A DNA stretch of 64,000 bases from Niallia circulans (GTDB taxonomy: Bacteria > Bacillota > Bacilli > Bacillales > Cytobacillaceae): NCBI RefSeq assembly GCF_003726095.1, contig NZ_CP026031.1:1178001-1242000 (forward strand), read 5' to 3'. The notes under the pieces were generated by a model. That model saw only the letters and a list, made by a program, of their open reading frames with translations, made no database searches and was not told the origin of the DNA. Positions 18,247 to 25,766 of this stretch are shown piece after piece (position 1 is the first letter of the stretch; each line of letters begins with the position of its first letter). Made by a program: the position numbers and the translations under genes.

Positions 18247-18636
18247 ATGGCATTAACTTTTGGAAAATTGGTAGAAGAGGCTAGAAAAAATGTTCCTGGT
18301 ATTTCTTCTGTTGAGGCAAAAAAGAAAATTGAAGAAAACCCAAATACTTACATAATTGATGTTCAAGATGCTGCAGATGCTGGTGCTTGTGGTTTAATTC
18401 CTAGTTCTGTTAATATCTCTTTAGGAATGCTTCCAATTCGCGCAGATTTGGAATTACCTGAAGAATTAAGAGATCCAGAATTAGCGGATCGTAACCGTCC
18501 AGTTATTGTTACATGTGGTCTTGGTGGACAAGCGTCACTTGGTGCCTACCTATTAAAGCAAATGGGCTTCACAGATGTAGCCTTCATTGAGGGTGGAACT
18601 ACCGCGTGGAAAAAAGAGGGTTTTGAAACAGTTTAA
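18247..18636 (+). CDS. Rhodanese-like sulfurtransferase domain protein
   Basis: This 129-residue single rhodanese domain has the CDC25-like helix, YIIDVQDAADA, and the active-site loop at Cys90 in VTCGLGGQASLGAYLL, ending FIEGGTTAWKKEGF. The catalytic Cys is present. The loop reads CGLGGQ instead of the usual CxxGxR, so the Arg that cradles the persulfide is Gln here, which may alter substrate or activity. It starts at ATG after AAAGGAG and is probably monocistronic. Confidence 0.85.
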   Translation: MALTFGKLVEEARKNVPGISSVEAKKKIEENPNTYIIDVQDAADAGACGLIPSSVNISLGMLPIRADLELPEELRDPELADRNRPVIVTCGLGGQASLGAYLLKQMGFTDVAFIEGGTTAWKKEGFETV

Positions 18637-18654
18637 TTAAGATATGTTATTAAA

Positions 18655-18700
18655 TCTGCCGGTAAACAAATGTTTATCGGCAGTAATAGTCTTTTCCTTA
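18655..18700. terminator. Terminator between convergent genes
   Basis: CTGCCGGTAAAC pairs with GTTTATCGGCAG (one G-U) around an AAAT loop, with only a modest T tract. It lies between the rhodanese and hydroxyacid dehydrogenase genes. Confidence 0.6.
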
Positions 18701-18705
18701 TGTTA

Positions 18706-19689
18706 TTAATACCCCAATTGTTTATCTACGAGGTTCAAAAGTTCCTTGCCTTCTTTAAAGCGCTCGATATTTTCTAAGAATACATCCATGTAACGCTCAA
18801 GAGTATTGGGAGAAAAATATGCATTATGTGGGGAAATAATCAGATTTTCCAATTGCCAAATAGGATGTTGTGGTGGTAATGGCTCTGTTTCAAAGACATC
18901 AAGAGCTGCTCCTGCAATTTTCTTTTCTTTTAAGTGATTAATGAGCTCTTCTTCCACAATTGTATTTCCTCTTCCGATATTAATTAAAAAACTAGTTTTT
19001 TTCATGCTTTCTAATTTTTCTTTATTAATAAGATGGTACGTTTCTGGCGTTGAAGGTAAGGCTAGGATCAAAAAATCAGTTTCTGCCATCACTGATTCTA
19101 GCTGTTCAAGCCCGACAATTTTGTCGGCAGGATCGTCAGTTGCACGTATGGACGGTCTTTTTTTGCAGCCAATCACAAACATATCAAGTGCTTTAGCACG
19201 TTTCGCGATTTGCTTGCCAATCTCCCCATAACCAATAATCGCAACGGTTGCCCCTGAAAGATCGGTTATAGGGGTAGATGTCCAACTTCGATTTAGCTGA
19301 TTCCGAATCATATAAGAAATTCCCCTCGCTAAACCTGTCATCATTGCAATTGTATGCTCTGCTATAGGTACAGAAGTGCATCCTTTTGTATTTGTAATGA
19401 TGATATCATTCTTTTTCATTTTCTCTGTCAAAAGTGCATCTAAGCCAACACTTAAAGATTGAACCCATTTAATATAGGGCGCTTGTTCAGTGATGGCTAA
19501 TGAATCTGTTAATCCCAAAGTCAAGACTATGTTGCAATCACTAATATCTTGCTTTATTGGCGGTTCGGGCTCCCCGAATTGCCATGGATCTACTATATAT
19601 TCCGCGCCTGAAGATTTTATTTTATCTAAATACTTTTGTGGAATAGTTCTTCTGATATATATTTTAGGAATTGTTTTCCTGTTTATCAT
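18706..19689 (-). CDS. D-isomer-specific 2-hydroxyacid dehydrogenase
   Basis: This 327-residue NAD(P)-dependent enzyme reduces 2-ketoacids. The Rossmann loop is IIGYGEIGKQIAKRAKAL. Catalytic Arg lies in INIGRGNTI, Glu in DVFETEPLP, and His in SPHNAYFS. No substrate can be assigned from sequence. Its ATG overlaps the stop of the upstream aminotransferase (TAATG), so the two are coupled. The pair could interconvert an amino acid and its hydroxy acid through the ketoacid, which is an inference from operon structure. Confidence 0.92.
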   Translation of the reverse strand: MINRKTIPKIYIRRTIPQKYLDKIKSSGAEYIVDPWQFGEPEPPIKQDISDCNIVLTLGLTDSLAITEQAPYIKWVQSLSVGLDALLTEKMKKNDIIITNTKGCTSVPIAEHTIAMMTGLARGISYMIRNQLNRSWTSTPITDLSGATVAIIGYGEIGKQIAKRAKALDMFVIGCKKRPSIRATDDPADKIVGLEQLESVMAETDFLILALPSTPETYHLINKEKLESMKKTSFLINIGRGNTIVEEELINHLKEKKIAGAALDVFETEPLPPQHPIWQLENLIISPHNAYFSPNTLERYMDVFLENIERFKEGKELLNLVDKQLGY

Positions 19690-20909
19690 TAATTTACTCC
19701 CTTAATCATTTGTTTGCTATTTACATACTCATAATAAGTATTTGCGAGTCGTTTAATGGCTTCTTCAATGATATCCTCCTGACAGAAAGTAAAGCATAAT
19801 CGCATATGATTATATCCTTCGTCTTTTAAGAAGAAATGCTTACCAGCGATATAGGAAACTCCGGCTGATGCTGCAGCATCTATAAATTCACTTGTGTCAA
19901 TATGGCAAGGAAAGGTAATCCAAAGAAAAAATCCGCCATTTGCTTCATGAAAGGTAACATCATTACCAAAATATTGCTTTATGGCGGAAACCATGGCGTT
20001 TTTACGCGATAAATAAAGAGAATTTAAATAGCAAATATGTTCATCCATACCGATTTGATCAAGTAAATTTTTTGTAACCTCTTGAACATAGACGCTTGTT
20101 AACCCATCTATTTTTAAAATTCTCATTTTTTCGATAATTTCTGTTAAGCCAATAGCCCAGCCGAGTCGTAAACCTGGGGCGATAATTTTGGAAAAAGTAC
20201 TTAAGTAAACGACTCGTTCAGGTCCGTACGAATAGATAGCAGGATTATATATTCCGTCAAAAGAAAGCTCGACATAAGCATCATCTTCGATAATAAAGAA
20301 ATTATACTCATAGGCTAATTCAGCAAGTCGTTTTCTTCTGTCTACTGATAGATTAACCCCACCAGGATTTTGATAATTCGGTATTACATACATTAATTTG
20401 GGGAGCGGTAAATTGTTTTTTACTCTTTCGCTTAATTCTTGTTCCACTAAATCGACTCTTAAGCCATTTTCATCAATAGGAAAAGAAGCTAATTTTGTTT
20501 CTGCTAATTGAAATGTTTTCAATGCGCCGAAGAATGTAGGGGCTTCTACCCATACTTCATCGCCAGGGTCGGTTAAGGTTCTTGTAACTAAATCTATTGC
20601 TTGTGAACTGCCTGCAGTTATAAGTATTTCATTCTCTGTGGCTTTTATCTCACGTAACTTTGATCTTTCTTTAATCCAGTTAATAACAGCGTTTACTCCT
20701 GTTCCGCCACTATAAGCTAATGCATGTCTTCCTTGTGTTTGCATGGCAGCTTCTGTAGCGGCGGTCATTTTATCAACCGGAAGTGATTCGGGTGCTGGAA
20801 AACCAAATGATAAGGGAATCAGATTTTCTTGATTTTGAGCGAAGGCGGAACCGATTACCTCGATGTCAGGAAATCTTCTACTATAGGAAAAAGGTTTTAA
20901 TAATTGCAT
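19689..20909 (-). CDS. PLP-dependent aminotransferase, LysN/2-aminoadipate type
   Basis: This is about 406 residues of class I/II aminotransferase without an N-terminal DNA-binding domain. Key parts are YVIPNYQNPGGV (with the PLP-contact Asn), EDDAYVELSF, and the Schiff-base Lys in YLSTFSKIIAPGLRLGW. This is the subgroup of 2-aminoadipate and aromatic/branched aminotransferases. The longer GTG start at 20918 is possible; ATG 20909 is preferred because GGTGAT lies just upstream. It leads an operon with the hydroxyacid dehydrogenase. Confidence 0.88.
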   Translation of the reverse strand: MQLLKPFSYSRRFPDIEVIGSAFAQNQENLIPLSFGFPAPESLPVDKMTAATEAAMQTQGRHALAYSGGTGVNAVINWIKERSKLREIKATENEILITAGSSQAIDLVTRTLTDPGDEVWVEAPTFFGALKTFQLAETKLASFPIDENGLRVDLVEQELSERVKNNLPLPKLMYVIPNYQNPGGVNLSVDRRKRLAELAYEYNFFIIEDDAYVELSFDGIYNPAIYSYGPERVVYLSTFSKIIAPGLRLGWAIGLTEIIEKMRILKIDGLTSVYVQEVTKNLLDQIGMDEHICYLNSLYLSRKNAMVSAIKQYFGNDVTFHEANGGFFLWITFPCHIDTSEFIDAAASAGVSYIAGKHFFLKDEGYNHMRLCFTFCQEDIIEEAIKRLANTYYEYVNSKQMIKGVN

Positions 20910-21049
20910 GCGTATCACCGTCCAAAGATTATTTAAAAGCTTTATAAAGATAGATTTTAATAAATATAAGCTATTTATTTCGTGATGGGAAATATTAAAA
21001 ATGCCTAAAAATGAGAGAAAACAAGAGATAGCTCGATAAAAACACAGTT

Positions 21050-21079
21050 AAATAACGAATATTCGGAATTTTGTTATTT
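21050..21079. promoter_or_regulatory. Inverted repeat in the divergent region
   Basis: AAATAAC (21050-21056) and GTTATTT (21073-21079) flank a perfect CGAATATTCG palindrome (21056-21065). It lies between the divergent aminotransferase and glutamine synthetase genes. It does not fit the TnrA/GlnR consensus TGTNA-N7-TNACA. Confidence 0.35.
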
Positions 21080-21224
21080 TTATAATAAATATTTGTTATT
21101 GCTATCCATATAGGTAAATATCTGTTTCGGTCAATAATCTTACATATGACCATCTTTCGACAAAAATTGCAAAAACTATCTAACAGGATATAGGTGGAAA
21201 AACGGACAATACGGTAAGAAATAA

Positions 21225-21239
21225 ATGTAAACGCTACCT
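21225..21239 (+). promoter_or_regulatory. Candidate cre (CcpA) site upstream of glutamine synthetase
   Basis: ATGTAAACGCTACCT matches the cre consensus WTGNAARCGYWWWCA at 13 of 15 positions. It ends about 30 bp before the -35 box, the type of upstream position at which CcpA can activate. Confidence 0.4.
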
Positions 21240-21270
21240 AATAAAATTTTTAAAAAATTAAAAAAAAACA

Positions 21271-21299
21271 TTGTTTTAACAGAATTTTTTTCTTATAAT
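21271..21299 (+). promoter_or_regulatory. Sigma-A promoter of the glutamine synthetase gene
   Basis: TTGTTT (21271-21276), a 17-bp spacer and TATAAT (21294-21299), 45 bp before the start codon. An A-tract lies directly upstream as a possible UP-like element. Confidence 0.75.
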
Positions 21300-21344
21300 G
21301 AAATCAAGTTAGATAATAGAACATGAATTGTGAGGTAAGTTAAC

Positions 21345-22679
21345 ATGAGTGAAATTACATTAGAGAAAATTGAAAGTATTGTAAAAGAAAAAAATGTAGA
21401 ATTATTACATCTACAATTTGTGGATATTGAAGGAATTTTAAAAAATATTACAATTACTGCTCAACAATTAGATGATGCTGTTGAAGGAAAAATCATGATT
21501 GACGGTTCATCCATTAAAGGATTTTCTCCTATTAACAAATCAGATTCTTATTTATTACCAGACTTAAACACATTCGCAGTTTTACCTTGGACTGAAACAG
21601 AAGGATATTCAGAAGCGCGGTTCCTTTGTTCTGTAACAAATCCTGATGGATCTTTATTTGAAGGTGATACTCGTAATGTTCTCAAGAAAACAGTCGAGCG
21701 CGCTGCTGAAAATGGATATAGTATTTCTGTCGGACCAGAGTTAGAATTCTTCCTATTTGCAACCGACGAAAATGGATATCCAACTACAGAATTAGGAGAT
21801 AGAGGCGGCTATTTTGAACCATCACCAAAGGATTTGGGAGAAAAAGTCCGCGTTGAAATTTTCAAAACATTAAGAGCAATGGGCTTCACTATCGAAGCAC
21901 TTCACCATGAAGTAGCAGAAGGTCAACATGAGATTAACTTCAAATATGCAGATGCATTAACTGCAGCTGACTTGGCTACAACATATAAATGGGTTGTGAA
22001 AACAATCGCTTCTCAATATGGTTTACACGCAACATTTATGCCAAAACCAGTATTCGGAATTAATGGTTCAGGAATGCATGTTAATATGTCATTCTTTAAA
22101 GATGGAGAAAATTGCTTCTATGATGCGGACGATGATTTAGAATTATCTGAAACAGCCTATTCGTTTATAGCGGGTGTTTTAGAAAATGTTAAGAGTTTCG
22201 TAGCTGTTACAAATCCTCTAGTAAACTCTTATAAGCGTTTAGTACCAGGATATGAAGCACCTTGCTACTTAGCATGGTCTGCATCCAATCGTTCTGCTTT
22301 AATCCGTATTCCTGCCAAACGCGGAATGGCTACTCGTGTGGAGCTTCGTTGTCCAGACCCATCATCTAATCCATATTTAACATTTGCTGTTATCGCTGCA
22401 GCAGGTTTAGATGGAGTGGAAAAAGGCTTAAGAGCACCAGCACCAATTAACGAAGATATCTTCCATATGACAGATGATCGTCGTGAAGAACTTGGAATTG
22501 ACAGCTTACCTGGTGGTTTAGAAGCTGCTATTGCTGAACTAGAAGCAGGAGAAATTGGTCTTAAAACACTTGGAGAGCATGTATTCACTGAGTATGTTGC
22601 TGCGAAGAAAGAAGAGTGGGATAGCTACCGTACAACAATCCATACTTGGGAAATTGAAAACTATCAATATAAATTCTAA
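21345..22679 (+). CDS. Type I glutamine synthetase, stand-alone paralogue lacking Arg62
   Basis: This 444-residue ligase makes glutamine from glutamate, ammonia and ATP, with the same length as B. subtilis GlnA. Conserved elements include DGSSIKGF, GPELEFFLF, HHEVAEGQHEI, NGSGMHVN, the Glu-flap RLVPGYEAPCY, and NRSALIRIP. The position of B. subtilis Arg62, needed for glutamine feedback inhibition and for signalling to TnrA, reads Pro (SIKGFSPINKSD against SIEGFVRIEESD). No glnR precedes it, unlike the usual glnRA operon. I infer a second glutamine synthetase with altered feedback behaviour, so I give no gene symbol. It is monocistronic with its own promoter and terminator. Confidence 0.95.
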   Translation: MSEITLEKIESIVKEKNVELLHLQFVDIEGILKNITITAQQLDDAVEGKIMIDGSSIKGFSPINKSDSYLLPDLNTFAVLPWTETEGYSEARFLCSVTNPDGSLFEGDTRNVLKKTVERAAENGYSISVGPELEFFLFATDENGYPTTELGDRGGYFEPSPKDLGEKVRVEIFKTLRAMGFTIEALHHEVAEGQHEINFKYADALTAADLATTYKWVVKTIASQYGLHATFMPKPVFGINGSGMHVNMSFFKDGENCFYDADDDLELSETAYSFIAGVLENVKSFVAVTNPLVNSYKRLVPGYEAPCYLAWSASNRSALIRIPAKRGMATRVELRCPDPSSNPYLTFAVIAAAGLDGVEKGLRAPAPINEDIFHMTDDRREELGIDSLPGGLEAAIAELEAGEIGLKTLGEHVFTEYVAAKKEEWDSYRTTIHTWEIENYQYKF

Positions 22680-22700
22680 TTTATAAGTTAATAGATTCCA

Positions 22701-22750
22701 TAAACTGCAAATAACCACCTTTTCGGGTTGCTGATTTGCAGTTTTTCTTT
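22701..22750 (+). terminator. Terminator after glutamine synthetase
   Basis: AAACTGCAAAT pairs with ATTTGCAGTTT (22702-22712 with 22734-22744), with an inner AACC/GGTT stem and a T-rich tail. Confidence 0.88.
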
Positions 22751-22912
22751 TTATTCAAGCAATAAGCGTAATATTCACTATGCCTCTAGGGGAATTCCTT
22801 CTCTTTTTTATGTTCTTTTCTTTAATTTCCGGTAAGTTATGATAAAATAAAGAAGGATGTATGAAATAGAATGGATACGTCATCAGATTATTGTAATAAG
22901 GAGATTTGCTAA

Positions 22913-23845
22913 ATGGAAAAAGTATTGATATTTGGTCATAAAAATCCGGATACGGATACTATTTGTTCTGCGATTGCGTATGCAGAATTAAAAAAGGCAC
23001 TTGGAGTAGAAGCAGAGGCTGTTCGTCTTGGTGACGTTAGTGGAGAAACAAAATTCGCATTAGATTATTTTAAAACAGAGGCTCCTCGTTTTATTGAAAA
23101 GGCAGCTACAGAAGCTAATTCAGTTATCTTGGTAGATCACAATGAATTCCAACAAAGTGTGGAAGACATTAAAGATGTTACAATTTTAGAGGTTATTGAT
23201 CACCATCGTATCGCTAATTTCGAGACAAGTGATCCTTTATACTACCGTGCTGAACCAGTAGGTTGTACGGCAACTATATTAAATAAAATGTATAAAGAAA
23301 ATAATGTAGAAATTAAGAAAGAAGTTGCTGGATTAATGCTTTCAGCTATTATTTCTGATTCCTTATTATTTAAGTCACCAACTTGCACAGAACAAGATGT
23401 ACAAGCTGCCAAGGAATTAGCGGAAATTGCTGGTGTAAATGCAGAACAGTATGGATTAGACATGCTGAAAGCTGGTGCTGATTTAAGTGATAAAACAGTT
23501 GATCAATTACTAAGTATTGATGCAAAAGAATTTACAATGGGTACATATAAAGTAGAAATTGCGCAAGTGAATGCAGTTGATACAAATGATGTCATTTCCA
23601 AACAAGCTGAATTAGAAACGTCTATTCAAGCAATTATCGACAAAAAAGGATTAGATTTATTCTTGCTTGTCGTAACGGATATTTTAAATAACGATTCTGT
23701 TGCTGTTGCTTTAGGCAATAAAGCAGAAACAGTAGAGAAGGCATTTAATGTATTATTAGAAAATAATAGTGCCTTATTAAAAGGTGTCGTATCTCGTAAA
23801 AAACAAATCGTACCAGTTTTAACAGAGACTTTTGAAGCGCTATAA
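22913..23845 (+). CDS. ppaC: Manganese-dependent inorganic pyrophosphatase
   Basis: This 310-residue family II (DHH) pyrophosphatase hydrolyses PPi to phosphate in the cytosol. Metal-binding motifs are GHKNPDTD near the N-terminus, VDHNEF, and [10 protein letters not shown]. The C-terminal DHHA2 domain ends with the substrate-binding [12 protein letters not shown]. Length equals the usual 309-310. It starts at ATG after AAGGAGA, and a terminator follows. Confidence 0.96.
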   Translation: MEKVLIFGHKNPDTDTICSAIAYAELKKALGVEAEAVRLGDVSGETKFALDYFKTEAPRFIEKAATEANSVILVDHNEFQQSVEDIKDVTILEVIDHHRIANFETSDPLYYRAEPVGCTATILNKMYKENNVEIKKEVAGLMLSAIISDSLLFKSPTCTEQDVQAAKELAEIAGVNAEQYGLDMLKAGADLSDKTVDQLLSIDAKEFTMGTYKVEIAQVNAVDTNDVISKQAELETSIQAIIDKKGLDLFLLVVTDILNNDSVAVALGNKAETVEKAFNVLLENNSALLKGVVSRKKQIVPVLTETFEAL

Positions 23846-23913
23846 TCACTTGTTCAAATGGTCTTTTAATAAATGGTGCTGATTGGGAAAGCAAACAAGT
23901 GAATTAGAGCATA

Positions 23914-23957
23914 AGAGGCAGGTCTGTTCGCATTGTGAACGGTTCTGCCTTTTTTAT
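23914..23957 (+). terminator. Terminator after ppaC
   Basis: AGGCAG/CTGCCT outer stem and GTTC/GAAC inner stem, followed by TTTTTT. Confidence 0.8.
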
Positions 23958-24067
23958 TGGTCTAAGTGTAATTGGTTGAAATACTGCTGTCCTATTAGTT
24001 ATGTAATTAATTGGTGAATTTTTGTTGGGATATATGATACGTTTAAAGTAAATGAAGAGGGCGTGAT

Positions 24068-24178
24068 ATGAAAGTAATATTCAAATTGTTTATAGGGATA
24101 TTTATTGTTTTTACATTAACAGGGTGCTGTGGTGAAGATACATGTGAACTGCACTCCATTTTTTGTACACTAAAATAA
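24068..24178 (+). CDS. Putative 36-residue cysteine-rich microlipoprotein
   Basis: ATG, 12 bases after GAAGAGGG, opens MKVIFKLFIGIFIVFTLTGC, a complete lipoprotein signal peptide with lipobox LTGC. A 17-residue mature part with four cysteines follows (Cys20, Cys21, Cys26, Cys33). It may be a real tiny lipoprotein, or the start of a larger lipoprotein gene truncated by a stop. No homologue is recognised. Confidence 0.45.
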   Translation: MKVIFKLFIGIFIVFTLTGCCGEDTCELHSIFCTLK

Positions 24179-24482
24179 TCGGGATGCAGTGCAACGTTGA
24201 AGTTGTTGTGGCTTAATCTATGGAAAGCGAAGTGATTCTGTCGACGTTTTTTCTATAATATGTAAGTTGAATTATATATATTTCATTTCCAAAGAACTAC
24301 TTATACTTTTAATGGGAGTCAAAAAAGCCGTCATTGTAACTAGAATGCAAATTATCTTCCTGTTAAAAATTCAACAAATTTTACGCACTCAATTTAATAA
24401 TTATAAATTAATTGGTTAATCTATAAGAAGGTTAACAGTAGAACTTAGAAAAATACTTTACCAAATAAGAGGAGGAGGGCAT

Positions 24483-24980
24483 ATGTCACTAAAAAAAACA
24501 ATATTTATCTTTCTGTTTTTTTCTAGCTTTTTCCTTATTATGTCCACTAATGTAGAAGCAAAAACAGGTTTAAATATTGGTGAGGAAGCGCCAGATTTTA
24601 AACTGAACGATTTAAATGGAAAGACAGTGCGGTTGTCTGATTATAGAGGAAAATCTGTCATGATAAATTTTTGGGCAACTTGGTGTCCACCTTGTAAAAA
24701 AGAGATGCTTGATATAGAAACTTTTTCTAAAAAAATGCAAGATCATTGGGTTGTTCTCGCGGTTAATGTGGATGGTGGAAATGAAAGAGGAGTTAGACAG
24801 TTTGTAAAGGAAAGAAATTTAACATTCCCTGTCTTAATAGATAATAACGATATGGTTTCAAATCAATATCACATTCTTAGTATTCCCACAACGTTTTTTC
24901 TTAATGAAGAGGGAATCATTATTAATAAGGGTTTCAGTATGTTAACACTTCAACAAATGATGAAAATGACACAAGATTAA
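24483..24980 (+). CDS. yneN: TlpA/ResA-like thiol-disulfide oxidoreductase
   Basis: This 165-residue exported thioredoxin-fold protein has a hydrophobic N-terminal signal sequence or anchor at residues 5-26, then NIGEEAPDFKLNDLNGK and the redox motif WCPPC (Cys68, Cys71). The cis-Pro loop is SIPTTFFLNEEG. It acts outside the membrane on protein or haem-related disulfides; the partner is unknown. In B. subtilis yneN lies downstream of citB and before sspN, and that order is kept here with extra genes between. The start is ATG after GAGGAGG. Confidence 0.88.
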   Translation: MSLKKTIFIFLFFSSFFLIMSTNVEAKTGLNIGEEAPDFKLNDLNGKTVRLSDYRGKSVMINFWATWCPPCKKEMLDIETFSKKMQDHWVVLAVNVDGGNERGVRQFVKERNLTFPVLIDNNDMVSNQYHILSIPTTFFLNEEGIIINKGFSMLTLQQMMKMTQD

Positions 24981-25017
24981 CAGAGTAAAGTTCACAAAAA
25001 ATTAACAATGTAAGCGG

Positions 25018-25046
25018 TTTACAAAGGGAGCAACCTATACTATAAT
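25018..25046 (+). promoter_or_regulatory. Strong sigma-A-like promoter with cre-like overlap
   Basis: TTTACA (25018-25023), a 17-bp spacer and TATAAT (25041-25046). The word TGTAAGCGGTTTACA overlaps the -35 and resembles a cre with one extra base. A transcript from here would carry an AAAGGAG site and a very short TTG frame before the fbpB-like gene. Confidence 0.6.
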
Positions 25047-25131
25047 TACAAATGTAGCAAAGGAGTGCACACCTTGTTTATTTTCTGAAAAAACAAACTT
25101 TTCAAATAGATTTAAAGATTATTTCTTTTTA

Positions 25132-25146
25132 TTGTAATAATTATCT
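25132..25146 (+). promoter_or_regulatory. Candidate Fur box upstream of the fbpB-like gene
   Basis: TTGTAAT-A-ATTATCT matches the 7-1-7 Fur consensus TGATAATNATTATCA at 11 of 14 fixed positions. It lies 52 bp before the fbpB-like start, and FbpB of B. subtilis is Fur-regulated. Confidence 0.45.
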
Positions 25147-25197
25147 AACTTTTTGGGAAATATGTGAATACAAAATACTTATTAAAGGAGAATGAAG

Positions 25198-25329
25198 ATG
25201 AGAAAACCTCGTAAACGTTCATTTCAAGAACTCGTATTAGAAAATAAAATGCAGTTATTAAAGGATCGAGAAGCGATTGAAAAAATAGAAGAACGGTTAG
25301 AAAGAAAACATTTGAAAAAAGCACGTTAA
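25198..25329 (+). CDS. FbpB-family small basic protein
   Basis: This 43-residue basic protein begins [21 protein letters not shown] and continues [21 protein letters not shown], the pattern of the FbpB family of small basic proteins. B. subtilis FbpB is an iron-limitation protein proposed to help small-RNA-mediated repression as an RNA chaperone. The ATG follows AAAGGAG with a normal gap. A Fur-like box lies upstream. It was too short for ordinary ORF calling. Confidence 0.75.
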   Translation: MRKPRKRSFQELVLENKMQLLKDREAIEKIEERLERKHLKKAR

Positions 25330-25393
25330 TGAAGAAATTACCATCAATTCTGCTTGTTCTTTTGTACAAACTATAGTTGAAGGAGTTGATTTG

Positions 25394-25537
25394 ATGAGTG
25401 ATCCTAAAAAAGACAGCAAACACTTTGTTCCAAGTCATATCGGAACTAAATCTAGAAGCTTTGGTGGGAACAAAGGAAAGCAAATGCAGGACAAATCAGG
25501 ACAACATGCTCAAGTAATACAAACAAAGGGCGAATAA
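25394..25537 (+). CDS. sspN: Small acid-soluble spore protein N
   Basis: This 47-residue protein has the SspN pattern: [19 protein letters not shown], then [20 protein letters not shown] at the end. It is a minor forespore protein. The start ATG has GAAGGAG upstream. In B. subtilis sspN is followed by tlp and then yneP; here the next genes belong to an accessory insert and no tlp was found. Confidence 0.9.
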   Translation: MSDPKKDSKHFVPSHIGTKSRSFGGNKGKQMQDKSGQHAQVIQTKGE

Positions 25538-25566
25538 TCCTTCCTATCGAATAAAGGAAGATGAAT

Positions 25567-25611
25567 AAAAAGCAATGGCTTCTTTTCTAATTGAGGCTAT
25601 TGCTTTTTTTG
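25567..25611 (+). terminator. Terminator after sspN
   Basis: AAAAGCAATGGC-type arm pairs with GGCTATTGCTTTT (one G-U), followed by T7. Confidence 0.85.
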
Positions 25612-25766
25612 CCTTCTATGATTGAGTTACACATTTTTCAAGGATAGCAATTTGCATCCTGCATATATTATGGTTATCAGATATTCACAGTGTGAAAAGT
25701 ACATAATCATTAACGAAAAAGAAGGAATATGTTAGTATTAATAAGGAATTAAATTTATTAAGAGAT

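Noticed and set aside
21061-21110. TnrA/GlnR box near glutamine synthetase
   Set aside because: The TGTTATTTTTATAATAA word does not satisfy TGTNA-N7-TNACA in either direction.
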